A stretch of DNA of 64,000 nucleotides from Erythrocercus mccallii. Taxonomy: Eukaryota; Chordata; Aves; Passeriformes; Dicruridae. A program made the translations under genes and the position numbers. The first letter of the stretch is position 1, and each line of letters begins with the position of its first letter. The DNA lies in the NCBI GenBank assembly GCA_013397435.1, contig VZRG01000031.1, positions 996,609 to 1,060,608 on the forward strand. The letters are read 5' to 3'. The notes under the pieces were generated by a model. It did no database searches. It saw only the letters and a program-made list of their open reading frames with translations, and was not told where the DNA came from. Shown here piece after piece: positions 22,788 through 34,692 of this stretch.

Positions 22788-25785
22788 GCTAATAGGCTCC
22801 TGGCCCTCCAGCTGTTATGACACATGTCCACGCTGCCTGGCACTATGCATGTCATCTGCTCACCTGCTTGGCATGGCATTCCCCTATTGTCCATCCTATT
22901 CCATTTAGTTACATGGCATTGGAGGGAGATGAAATAATTTCCAGCTCTTTCTGCCCTGTCCATGCTACTTTTGGGAGGATCTCATGCACAGTAGGATAAA
23001 TACCATGAAGTCCTGTATGGTCAGCTAACCTGATGTCCCCTGAAAAAAAGCCAGGTAGGCATAAGGGTGTGAGAGCATTCAGGAGGGTGTCTGATCTGGG
23101 AAACAAACACAGAAATGTCAAGACTAGAACATTATGAAATACAGGGATGCCGTGCAATGGTTTCACTGACAGTACTTTATCAAAAACCAGAGATTGCAAG
23201 GGACAGAGATATCATGTGAGACTACAGTTTGAGAGGTGACTAGAAAGTTCCTCCTCACCTTTCTGCTCCTGCTGTTTGATAGTATTTCTTTCAAATAGGT
23301 AAAGGCAAAGAAGCTCAAGGAGAATGGTTTGGAAGGTCAGTTTCTGGCCATTTGGCCAGACATTGAATAAAGACTCTCTAATAACAGACACTTCACAGCT
23401 GAGTGAAAAATAGAAATAGTGACCTAAATAGAGGTCATTTAGGCATGGGATTGATAAAATCACACCTCTCACTTTTGTCTTATATTTGTTTTGGCTACAT
23501 CAAACAAAAAATTCTATCTGCATTTAGACTGTGGCTCCTGAAGCTCATTCATCCCATTGTCTGTGAGCTGGAATGAGTAAACATTGCTGCCAATAAGCAA
23601 AAGTAATTGCAGTGTTCTGTAATACATTCTGGAAGTATAAAACATTCAGACTGAAGCAGGAACCCACTTCTTATCATTATGTTACAGTGCTAAATGTACC
23701 TTGACCAGGAAATGCACATGGGACAAAAAAAAGGAGTAGAGAAGAGGACCAGAGGAGAACTGGAAGGAGTAGAAGGCAGAACAGGGAGGTAGCCAGCAGA
23801 AAATGCTTAGTAGTGCATATCTCCTTCACAGAGAGAGTTTGAGCAACTAAAAAGGTTGTTCCTCTAGAAAAAGTTTTTCTTCAACATGAGAAAAATAAAT
23901 ATCAACACAGAAAATGTCTTTTTTTTTTTGTAGTTCACATCACCATCAGTAGAAATGAGAAATCAGTTTCAACATGAGCAACGATACTCTGGGAATTATT
24001 ATTACATTTTAGAGTGAACTATATCCCCAGATTTTACACTGTCTAATTGTTGTGATATGTTTTAATCAAGACCCGTACAGAACTTTGAAATTCTCCCCGT
24101 TCTCTGATGTTTTCTGTTCCTTCAAGAATATCTAGACAGCTGGTGCCTTGCTGCAAGGGCCTTTCGGTAAGGTAACATAGCTTCAGGATGAATCTGAGGC
24201 AAACACAGACTGCTTCTGAATAAAAGCATCCATACAGGAGTCTGACACATTAAACTAATGTGCTCTTTCTTAAGCCTTTTAGAGATTTATTTTTTCTTTC
24301 TTGGCAATCTCCTAACATGAAGAGAATAGCATCCTCATCAACATGAAGAAGAACTGAAGTGTACTTATCCAGTTCTAGCTACTGCAAACATTAAATTTAA
24401 TCAGTTGATTTTTAAATATAAACCTTTTCTTCTCACTGGCAGGTTCAGTTTCAATAACTCCTTTACTGCCTTTCCTCAAAAAGATGCTCACTTTCATCAT
24501 CAGAATTTTAAATTTCTGACTGAAACAAGGAGGACTGATCAAAAGTACCTTCCTGTTAAGTGAGGAAGGTCAGACCTCTCTGATGGTTCAGCAGACATAC
24601 TAAGTGACTCTTACTAAGTTATGGCACTGAGCTATTACCAAGAGCCCCCTAGAGGGGTCTTGGAGGGTAGTAATCTCAGAGCTATTAAGAACTAGGAGAA
24701 AAAAAAATCATGGAGATGGAGAAATAGGTGAAAAATAAGGGAAATTTGATCTCTGCTGGAAGAAGATAGTGAAAATATGCTTAGTGTCTACGTAACGAGT
24801 GTGCTCTGGTATGTGCCCAGAGAGACACTGACTTTAGAGACCTGTACAGATAAATATGTACTTTGGGAAAGTTAATTAAATTAACTGATCTTTAACCCAG
24901 CAATGTCAAAGTTTTCTTCTAACTTCAGTTTTCAGCCTCCTATTAACAGTTATTAAAAAAAAAAAAAAAGGAAAGGGTAAAGTCAACTGTGGAAAGAATT
25001 GCAGCAGTGGCAGAAAACCCTTAGACTCCTCAGTTTTAATATCTGTCTACCAGACTGGTTTTCACATGACACTCTCTATAAATGAATCCTTCTGTACACT
25101 TAGATCATCAAACAGACCAAGAAGACTGCAAGGTGCCTGACACGCTTTTCTCAGGATTCAAATTAAAACACTGACTTGAGATTTTATTTTAAATAGTGCC
25201 CTACTTGCTTATTTTGCTGAAATCAGATGGTTGGGAACTTGCAAGCTATACACACTCTTGCTTAATGCAAATTGTACATTTTTATCATAAAGGTTAACAG
25301 AGAGGCAGGCATTTCTGATTCTAAGTTCTCATTTAAGTTTGAAATTAAAAGACTTCCCATTCTCCACCACTTTGCAGGAACTACATACAGCACCACCTCT
25401 ACTCCTCAAGCTGCAAAATTAGTACTTCAGGGAATTGGGCTCTCTGCCTGACACTAATCAGTGAGTGTTTGGGTTTAACCATCCTTTCAAAGGATGATTC
25501 TTGCAGTTGTAGCAGCATAGGTTGTACTTGACAGCTCTCCTGCAAAACAGCAGCAGTCAAATCCACAAGGCCAAGCACTATTTAGTATCCCTTATTAGTT
25601 GAATAAGAACAATTCTCTGTTTTGGCACAAAGAGCAAAATATTGGTTTAAACCCGATTACTGTTTGCCTAATGGAAGGTTGTTTGGGGCACTCTAAATAA
25701 GATCTGTCCCATTACATGCTGCCTGCCAAAACTGTAATTAGCCACCGTATATAGGAAAAGAAAAGGTTCTTTTTTTTTCTTTCAG
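22788..25785. other. Unique non-coding DNA
   Basis: No gene recognised. The 23.0-23.2 kb part is somewhat less AT-rich, with chance open frames on both strands. A poly(A) of about 15 bases lies near 24955-24969. The last 150 bases (25640-25785) carry CTAATGG, GCCAAAACTGTAATTAGCC and GTATATAGG and look like regulatory DNA upstream of the exon candidate that follows. Confidence 0.5.
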
Positions 25786-25911
25786 TAACTTTCTCCCTAT
25801 AAAACAGGTACTATCCTTCCCCGTCATCAACTACAGAAAACTTCCTGCAGTGGCAAAAAAGGTTGGAACTGCATAACTCAGAGGGACTGGGATGAAGAAA
25901 AGACGACTATG
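25786..25911 (+). other. Candidate exon (5' or alternative first exon)
   Basis: A 126-base segment is bounded by a strong acceptor (TTCTTTTTTTTTCTTTCAG ending at 25785) and a consensus donor (CTATG|GTAAGT, GT at 25912). All three frames read through from the acceptor contain stops, so it cannot be an internal coding exon. It does contain an ATG at 25893 (GACTGGGATGAAG) followed by an open frame to the donor (M K K R R L ...). It would fit a 5' untranslated exon carrying a start codon, or a lncRNA exon. A TATATA near 25748 about 30 bases upstream of the segment offers an alternative reading as a promoter-proximal first exon. I cannot name a gene. No partner exon is evident in the window. Confidence 0.3.
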
Positions 25912-28900
25912 GTAAGTTTCCACCCAAATAGCTATTATCACATTACTACTACCAGCTATTAAAATCGTAGCATGCAATATTTAACTTGCTCCTAAAATTT
26001 GAAAATGTAAGAAAATTAGGAGGAGAAGAAATATAAGAGTTCTGGGTATCCTCTTAGTCTAAAGCTACCATCATGGAACTCATGTGCCTTAACCAAAACT
26101 AGCTCCTGCTAATATCCCATTCACTGTAATCTGGAAAATAAGGCCATAAAGACAGTCTGAAAAGCATTAGACCCTGTCTTGCTTGCATTGGGAACAGGAA
26201 AATGCTTAAATAAAAGTAGAAATCAATTAATGGAGACAAAATACAGTCAGAATCACATAGTTGAACAATGATCATGTGTTATCTTTTAAATTTTCACTTT
26301 TACCTGTTCAGTGACTTTTAACAGAAAACCAAAATGATAAGGACTATTTTAAAATACACATATTTGGGCTTTAAACTCAATCATCTCAGGATTCAACTAA
26401 TGAAAATTTTTTTTTCTATGACTTTGCATGATTTGCAGTGATTATCCTTTGACTGTTGAGTGAGAATGGTGCTGTGTTTGGAGGGGTATGTTAATATTTT
26501 CAGCCTTTGAAAGCAGAGCTGGTTAGGATTTCTTCAATATTCTCATCTCTGCTATATTCCAAAATACTGACTGGCCAAAAAAAGATTTATCCCCTCTGGG
26601 ATACATTTTTTTGGGAGGAAGATTTCAGCAATAATCTGTAACTTGGTGGTCATTCACTGAAGTGGAAGAAACTTAGATTAAAATCAGCACACTATATCAG
26701 GCACTAAGATCTGAATGTGGATCTTCAATATCCCAAGTGAGTTCTGGAGTGGAAGAATATGCTGGACTGTGGGGAGCATGTGAAGGAGTGTGGTAGTCAC
26801 AGTGTGCTCTTATCCCTCCTTTCTTTTGATGAACAATATCTAGAAAATTTGGCTCAATCTGAGGGAGATATTTTTCACAGATATTTTTTCATAATTAAAC
26901 TTCTTTCTACCCTCCCCTATCTCCCCTTGGCAGTTGGCATGGGGTCTTCTGAGATTATTTATATTTGGCACACACACATTTCATTTTATCCAGAAAATTG
27001 TAAAAGGAAAAAAAAAAAGACATTTGCTCATCAGAGCACAAAAGTCCCAAGTGCTAACATGTCCACTAAAATAATAAACACTCCACTAAAATATTTGTGG
27101 CATAATGAAGGTCAGAAATTAGTCCTCTATATGCAAAAAAAGGAATAACATTGACTATTCCAGGGTGTGTGGGGAACACAATTTCATGTGCTCTTGTAAG
27201 GTTTTCAGGAGATCTTCAATCAAAACATGTTGTAATGTGTAAGTGAAAAATACACAAAATCTTTCCACAGAACTGAACAGAACGTGTTTAGATATCTGAC
27301 GGCATGTTTTCACTATAAAGGACCTAGTCTGTGTGTATATGTTACTTTAAGACAACATTTCCTCTCTTATTAGGGCCAGTGATCTCAGGAATACCATTTC
27401 CTCTCTGCCACATGGTGCGCAGATATTGCGGTTTCGAGTATTTGTTGTAATCTGGGTGTCTGATTCAATTGCTTGGCTATCTTTGGAGGGTGAATGTGAT
27501 AAAGAGTGGGACCATAACCCAATCTTAAAAGCAATGGGAAATAAAGTACAGGCCCTGTTATAAAGTATTTTTGGACAGCTTTGGATGACTATTTCATAGA
27601 AAACTATCCTCCTAACCTCCTCTCCTCCTCTATCAGTGCAGATGTGCTATGGGTGACACTGGAGGTGTCTGCATCTACTGAGGTGTAAAAGAGCACAAGA
27701 ACAAATGTAGAAACGCTAACCCATCTCATCCTCTCTCATGGCTGTCTGCAGCCCAGCTCTACCTCTGACTCAAAGCATCTCTTCCCTACTCAGGAGAAAC
27801 TCATGTCTGGCCAGGTCTCCTGGACAGCATGGATGAAGTGTGATTGCCATCTGGATGCTGAGTGCTTCCCTTCCATGTCAGTGTGTGTCATGTCTTGTGG
27901 ATACCTTGGGTCTTGAGCACAGATTTCACACAACACTCAGCAAGCAATGGCTGAGTCCAAGTTATGAAGGAAGGAGAGCTTCCCTGCCATCCCCAGTGCA
28001 CTCACTGATGCTCCATCTGTGCACCTGAACCACTCTTGGTTGGAGGGCAGGGAACACAGAGAAGGGAAAGCTGGGTATATGCTGTATTGAAGAAATCATC
28101 CAAATTCCTTTCTTGGAAATTCATGCATAATGATCCTGACATACACTTGAGACCAACTATTATAAATGCTGCAGAGAGGTTTTACATGCTGTGAGAGACT
28201 GAAATATTAATGATTAATCACTCAAAACAATCTCCCATTTGTGGAGTTGGCAGGGTGTTTGCTGAGGCCAGGTTTGCACCCCCTGAAAGAAGAGATGAGT
28301 TTTTGTATGTGTGCTGGTGAAGCCTCTCATCTGCATAAGACAGAGGGGGTGAACACCTACCACCAAAGGCTACAAGCAGGACTTTGAGTCAGATAAGAGG
28401 CAGATCTTGCAGGTGTGTCAGTGATTTTTATCACGCCATGTGTCCTCCCTTAAACATATTCACCAACCCCAGGAAGGTCACATTCACATGGGACATTTCC
28501 ACTCACACGTAGGCCTGAGGGTATTCATGCCTTCTGATGGGGCATCAGTGTCCTTTCATTCTAATACCCTCACCTTCAGGGACAGTTCCTAACACACCAC
28601 TATGTTTAATGGGTCAAGAACATGATGCATTGAACACAGACCATCTGCATTATGATTATGTTCAGGAGCCATCAGCAGGGAGTATTCAAGGAGGAAAAAG
28701 AAAGACACCTAGCAAAAAAAGGACATCACATAGCCTAATGATGAACATTTCCTTGGTTACAAAACACGGCAGCATCATGTTCCCTCTTAAGGGCTTTCTC
28801 CACCATGGTCTTGGCAACCACTGATCAGTTTTCCTCTTTTTAAAGAATTAAAAAAACACCAAGTAAGATATGGTAAATACCAAGGGACAATCTTCTGATG

Positions 28901-29511
28901 CTATCCACATAAAAGACAGAAAAATAAAACAATTTTTTTGCTGTCCTCAGTAAAAAATAAGGGAAAAAAGAGAGGTGACAGGCATGTTCCTGATGAGATA
29001 TAAAAGGAGGCTTTCAGGCCAGTTGGAGGCTGGGTTCACACAATACTGTCAAAGTCCCAGATTTATTCTTGACAGCATTAGTGCCAAGACCACTATTTAT
29101 GTTGCTTTAATCAGTCACACTTTTAAAATCACCTATGCTCAGCATTTATATCAATGAGGTGATAATATTGCTGTCAGACACCAATATCGATAGTTGTGTC
29201 ATAATCTAAACTCTTTTAATCTTCTCCTATGCTTCCATTAATGAATTTGCAAGCAAACAACTACTACTGCAACAACAAAAAAAATAAGGATGGTTCTGAT
29301 TATGACAAGTGGCCGTGAAGGAGAAAAAAAACCCCAGCCTTTTTTTGCTCTTCGCAAACTATTTTAATTTGCCTTTAGCCTTCTCTTTTTCTGTCTGACT
29401 TTGAAGGCATTGTCAGCACATCCTACTGATTTTCTCACAGGCTACTTACATCTCTGAAAATATTTTTAGGGTCTATGAAAGTGTAAGGCAGGTAACCTCT
29501 TCCCTAAGTAG

Positions 29512-29555
29512 TTGGGGAGAGGGAGATAGAAAAGAAGAGAGAGAGAAAAAAGAAA
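29512..29555. repeat. GA-rich purine tract
   Basis: About 44 bases made almost wholly of G and A, with GAGAGAGAGA in the middle. Simple-sequence repeat on the purine-rich strand. Confidence 0.75.
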
Positions 29556-29606
29556 CCTTGGTCTAATTCTGGTATGGGGAGGCATCACTGTGCTTTTCCT
29601 TTGTCC

Positions 29607-29623
29607 TTTTTTTTTTTTTTTTT
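29607..29623. repeat. Poly(T) run
   Basis: Seventeen consecutive T between GTCC and CCTGAGCC. It could be the inverted poly(A) tail of a retroposon, but no body is recognisable alongside. Confidence 0.8.
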
Positions 29624-32180
29624 CCTGAGCCCACCCTTATAGCTATCAGCCTCAGTTCTTTTTCTATTGTAAATAAAGTCTTTCTTGGGTTATAGCTTTA
29701 AGCAATTTTTTTAATTAAAATTCAATTCAAATATGAAAGTCAAAGAAACTTTCAAAGCAAAATCTACAAACTGATTCACTCAAAGAGTCTGTTTTCATTG
29801 CCATAGCTACAGGTTACTATAAAGAAACTCGAACCAGACCTTTGACACCCAGGAAGGTCAAAAGTCCTTTCTGCCTATGCTAGGACCCTTTTGACAACTT
29901 CCTGTATAATTTGACTGTTATTTGCGTGTCTGGTCACCGTCTGACCCTGAAGTCTGGAAAAAATTGAGAGGCAGCATATATCTCTCTTTCATATGAACCT
30001 CAAAAAGGCCACTTTTAATTACATTTTGGTGAGAAACCTATGCATACAGGCTGACTCAGGCAGCAGCTGGGGAAGGCCCTGGACTTGCAGGTTAAGGATC
30101 AGCTTGCCTCATGCTACCGTAGTTCAGTGCATATGAGCCGCTCTGTGCTGTTATCTCCATAGCAAAAATGGATGTGTTTCACAGGTTACACAGATTTCAA
30201 ACTTTACAACACTTGCCCCAGTGCTACAAGCTAAAATTGGAATTACGCTGCTTTGCCTTGAAATCTGTGCGTTTCATATGCTTCCAATTTAAAGCCCATT
30301 GTGCTTAGGGGGCCTTAGTTTGCCTGAGACATTTTAAAGTTCCAACCCTAGCTCTTCACTGTAACGATCCATGACCTCACCCTGAAGAAAACCTGGAAGA
30401 AAAACTGGAAGACCAAAGGAATCCATGGCAATCTTTCCATGTTTCCACACTGGATATTTGAGGTTTGGGGCATGTTGCAAGGTAACACAGCTTAGAAGCA
30501 GACAGCAGTTTAATGAAGCAAGATCAGGTATGGTCAGGTTGTTCCTCCTCCTTCTTCTGTCCAGCACTGAGCACACCTGGTTAAAAAAATGGAAGACCCC
30601 AACACCTCAATCACAGCATTCTGTAGCTTTTTCCAAAAGGGTGATGTTACCTGTCCTACACTCTGCATCCTGAGATGAGACTTGTCAAAAGGAATCAAAC
30701 AGTGGTCTGTCATGCTCAACATGGTGTTTCCAAGGACTGCTTGATGCCTGGGAAGTTGCAGATACCTAAGCAGTAGCAGCCCATGGGCTGCCTCTTCCCA
30801 AGTGCAGGCAATGCTGTGTGAGCAGGAAGGAGAACTAGGTATCCAGAGACATGGTGAGTGCTGAGAAGGTAACCATCCAAACAGCACAGAAAACATGAGA
30901 TGATTCTTGCAGGCATGTGAAAAGTTTGGCAAAAATAACAGGTAAACACTCAAAATAGCTTCGAGTTTGGGAACGTGTTTGTACTACTTTGAGAAAAGCA
31001 ATTTATTCTCCCATCTTGTGAAGATGCAGCACTGATCCTTGTCTTTTTTACCTCAAGAGGGCTGTTTATCACTGTATTTGAAGTTTTGGATCCTAAAGCT
31101 GTGAAAGACGACATAACAGACAAACACATTTTCATGAATAATGGCCTTTCCCATGAAATCCTTTGACCCCTTCACTTTCCATAGGGAGGCCTATTTTGTG
31201 TCAGAAAGCTATGCAAATTGGATGCTGAGACTTGCCATGTCAAGCCCCTAATGAGTCTCCGTATGGGCAATATACGTATCCATAGAGGAGAGGGGTGTTT
31301 AAGCATGCAGCTACAGGACAAAAGGAACAGACTCGTCTTCTGTTGCAGGCATTGACGCATCAAGCACCCCTGAAAATGTTTCGAGGGGCATGAAAGATCA
31401 GTGATTTGATTCCTTGTGTCAAATCCCATCTCAGGATGCAGAGTGAAGAGAGGAAACATAGCCAGCCTTCTGCTCAAAAGATTGCTAGGGATAGAAAAGA
31501 TATGTGTGCATAAATTAAAGAGAGAGAGAAGTGGAGAAAAATTCTGAAATAGTGCTTCTGTTCACTAGTATTAACTACAACCACTGCTCTTAAAACTGGT
31601 AAAATTACACAGGAAAAAAAAAAAGGAAAAGCTGTGGTTTTATGTATTCTTTTTTCATTTAGTTGATGATGCACTTCACTCAGAAATAGACATGCTTGAA
31701 TCAATAAAGAAAAACTAACTGAACACAATCTATCTAAAAGGCACTGTGTGTGCACCAATCCTAAGCATGATGGCATAGAGAGCTCTACTTCTTGATGCTG
31801 GGCTGAGGAGTCCAGAACATTGCTGTTATTTTTTGATATCTGACCTCTTTGGATCAATGGGGCTGTAGCGGTTTTACAAGTCAAGCTTCAGGAGCCAAGC
31901 CTTCAGTTCCTCACAGCAGGGGTATGGCTGGACAAAACAGTGCCAGGATAGGCATAAGACCCTCACTTTGTGAATAACATCATGGCATAATATAGTGGAC
32001 AGGATGTTACAGGAGCCCCTGAAATCTGGCTGTGCTGTGAAGGATGAGATAAAGACAGGACAAAGAGGGGAGGGTTAGACCCATATTGACATACTGCCTC
32101 TACCAGGAGGGCTGAGATCATGGGGGTAGTGACATTTCTTTTGTGAAAGGTGAAAACTTTTGGATTTTTGTTTGGTTTGG

Positions 32181-32206
32181 TTTTTTTTTTTTTTTTTTTT
32201 TTTTTT
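32181..32206. repeat. 26-base poly(T) run
   Basis: Preceded by TTTGTTTGGTTTGG and followed by AACTTTGAATGG. It is the longest homopolymer in the window and its length is likely to be unreliable in the assembly. No retroposon body is recognised on the minus strand beyond it. Confidence 0.9.
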
Positions 32207-32504
32207 AACTTTGAATGGAATAAAACTATCAGAGCAACTTTTGAATGCAGCCCAGAGGGAGTGCCCCTCTATCCAGACTATGTATTAGTGGGGACATGAA
32301 GGTGTTTGTAGCTCTAATTCCCTGCCTGACCATTCCTTTGGGTGTAACTGGCCTCGAGCAAGAAGAAAAAGGAGAAAAATTAGAGAAATGTAAATAAGGA
32401 AGGTAACTTGCCATTTGTCACTTGAAAGTCCTTATTTCATGGCCTGTTCTCTGTTCTCCTGGAATTTTGTGTCATTATCTCCTGTTAAAAGGATTCAAAT
32501 GACA

Positions 32505-32602
32505 TTATTTGCATGGAAACTTGCATACAAATGATGTAGTCTGTGCCACAAAGTTGCATTACAATGAAGGGAATGATGACTGTGTCACATGTACGTGACA
32601 TT
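32505..32602. promoter_or_regulatory. Enhancer-like cluster with POU octamer and inverted repeat
   Basis: Contains a perfect octamer ATTTGCAT (32507-32514), the consensus for POU-domain factors. A second TTGCATACAAAT-type site follows, then CATTACAATG, which resembles a SOX site, and the inverted repeat TGTCAC-N6-GTGACA (32583-32600) enclosing an E-box-like ACATGT. The density suggests a regulatory or conserved non-coding element. Only motif matching supports this. Confidence 0.3.
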
Positions 32603-34578
32603 CTTTGTGTCATTAAATTTAAAGTCAATGCTAGCAGTTATAAACCACTCACGTCTCAAGCAAATACATCACTTCTGATCTGAAATGAATATTTTAAAAT
32701 GCCAACTCCAACTGCATCAAACAGCAATAACCTGCAATGTCATCTTAAAAAAAAAAAAGGAGGCAAAGACTCTAAACAAAGGTGGACTTATGGGACTGTA
32801 TGATACACCACAAAGGAAAATATTTTAATAAGCTAAAATAATTTCCAGGTAAACAGAATTTTTTGCTTGATGGTTAGGCACTAGAAAAGTTTTTAAAGTC
32901 CATTCAATATCATGTGTGTTTTTAGGAACACTTATGCTCCTAGAAAGCTTCAGGAGTATTAATTTTAAGTCAGAGTGGATGAACTGCAGAGCATGTTCCA
33001 CAGCACAGACCTCTCTGCATGTTGTTACCTTCCATTTCCTTGCCACAGTCTGACACTGACAACAGGCCAAGCCTTTGAAAGGTCTCCAAACTCTTCCAAA
33101 GAGCCAAGGGCAAATGATGACAGGGAAGGCTCAAGCAGTTATCACTGGAAAAATGAATGAGAAAAGAGGAGGGACAGTAGGTGGATTAGGAAAGGTTTCA
33201 TACTACTGCGATGATCAGAGCCACACAGCAATGAGAGCCAGACAAGTAAGTACATAGACGGATCTGCTCTCTGATTGATGCATTGTTTGTGCAGGTCAGT
33301 GCAAGGTAAGGGATGGTTGCGGTAATTGTGCCCGCAGTCACCTGCACTGACCTCGCTGGTTCAGAGCCAGCTACTACCATTTATCACTGATACAAAGAAG
33401 GGCTCCATAACCCTGCCTTTAGAAAGTTATTGTTTTAACAATAAAATGTGCTGTGCAGTGCTCAAAAGGTTGAAAAACCCAGTTAAATAGAGATTGGTCA
33501 TCCAAATAACTTAAATGTGCTCAGTGCCTGCCTAAGCTGCAGTGTAGTTTAACCTCTCTCTGCTCACCCCGCAGCCCGGTGCACACTCACACACAAACAC
33601 AGACCCCTCTGAAAGAAAAAGAGTTTCTCTAAAGAGTGTGTCTGCATAGGCCCTGCAAGGGAACAGAGAGGAAAATCTCTGCATGGGTCACTTATTTTCT
33701 CTTATTGATATCATTTCAAATCTAATTGAAACATTCTTCGGAGAAAGCTGTGCTACCCACCCCTTCAGCTTTGATATGGCTTTTTAATCAGAGGACATTG
33801 TTATTTCATAATGAACATGGAAAGCATTTGAAACATTTTCTAAATGGAGTGCATTACTTTTGACCGCAGCCAAAAGACCACATTAAAAGGAGTTCAGTGG
33901 AATTCACTCTTTGCAGTCTTCTGGGTTTGAAACATTGGTGCACATGTGGAATATACTAAGATGGGCCTTCTTGTTGCAAAGGTTTAAGCAATGAGCTGAC
34001 TTAAAAACTGAATAAGTTCAGCTGTCCTCACTGGTGAATCCCTGTCATGCTCCAGTGAGGTTTGGCTGCCCCACAGGTGACACTGTGAGTGCTGCCATCC
34101 CATCAGATTGAGGCTGGGCAGAGCTTGCACAGCTCTCATGGAAGCCAGATCAGAGTGAACAGAGCAATCTGATCAAAGCAGAGAGCTAAAATGTGGCAAC
34201 CAGATTAACACTCCTTTTCGTGTCTCTTACTTCAGGACCAGAGCAGTGGTTGGGGGGTGAGGTGGCAGACTCAGAGCTCTTCCACTGCCTGCCCTTTCCC
34301 CACTCCTCCAAGGCAGTGACTGATTTCACTCCCCACTGCCATCCTGCAAGCTGTCATGGTGCAAGTAAACCACACGCGGGAAGAAGGGCAATTTGGTTTT
34401 TTGTTGGTTGTGCACTGGGGATTGTAAATGAGCCCTTAATGTCTAACTCATTTTATATTTTAGAATGTATTTCTTTCTTGTAAGAGCACAGAAGAAAAGA
34501 TTAAAAGCAAGAGGAGACTGAAGTGATGCATTAGGTCAAAGCCCTTTCATCCTTTTGCCCTAGTCTGTCTAACATTTT

Positions 34579-34622
34579 NNNNNNNNNNNNNNNNNNNNNN
34601 NNNNNNNNNNNNNNNNNNNNNN
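34579..34622. other. Assembly gap (44 N)
   Basis: Run of 44 N directly before an (AT)n/(TG)n microsatellite. The repeat probably caused the assembly break, so the gap likely holds more of it. An open frame spanning it is meaningless. Confidence 0.99.
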
Positions 34623-34629
34623 ACTAAAT

Positions 34630-34630
<1 letters not shown>

Positions 34631-34661
<31 letters not shown>

Positions 34662-34692
34662 TGTGTGTGCATATATATGTGTGTGTCTGTGT
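34631..34692. repeat. (AT)n/(TG)n compound microsatellite
   Basis: About 20 bases of alternating AT are followed by ATGTATATATATGTGTGTGC, ATATATATGTGTGTGTCTGT and similar. Typical vertebrate dinucleotide repeat, self-complementary in its AT half. Confidence 0.95.

Larger units (their letters stand above)
25912..34578. other. Long unique non-coding stretch
   Basis: About 8.7 kb with no recognised gene. The 30.3-31.9 kb part is less AT-rich and has several consecutive open frames, mostly minus strand (up to 139 codons at 30534-30953). None has a familiar motif, they lie in different frames, and I see no splice pattern joining them. Enhancer-like clusters occur at about 32.46-32.65 kb and 33.64-33.93 kb. 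Simple repeats are a purine tract (29512-29555), poly(T) at 29607-29623 and a 26-base poly(T) at 32181-32206. Confidence 0.5.

Noticed and set aside
28999..29007. TATAAAAGG promoter-like motif
   Set aside because: A lone TATA box without initiator, CpG context or downstream exon; such motifs are common in AT-rich DNA.
30334..31884. Series of consecutive, mostly minus-strand open frames
   Set aside because: They lie in different frames with no joining splice pattern and no protein resemblance. Lower AT content explains the longer frames.
33540..33592. CTCTCTCTGCTCACCCCGCAG acceptor-like site
   Set aside because: No donor at a sensible distance and no open frame with recognisable coding content.
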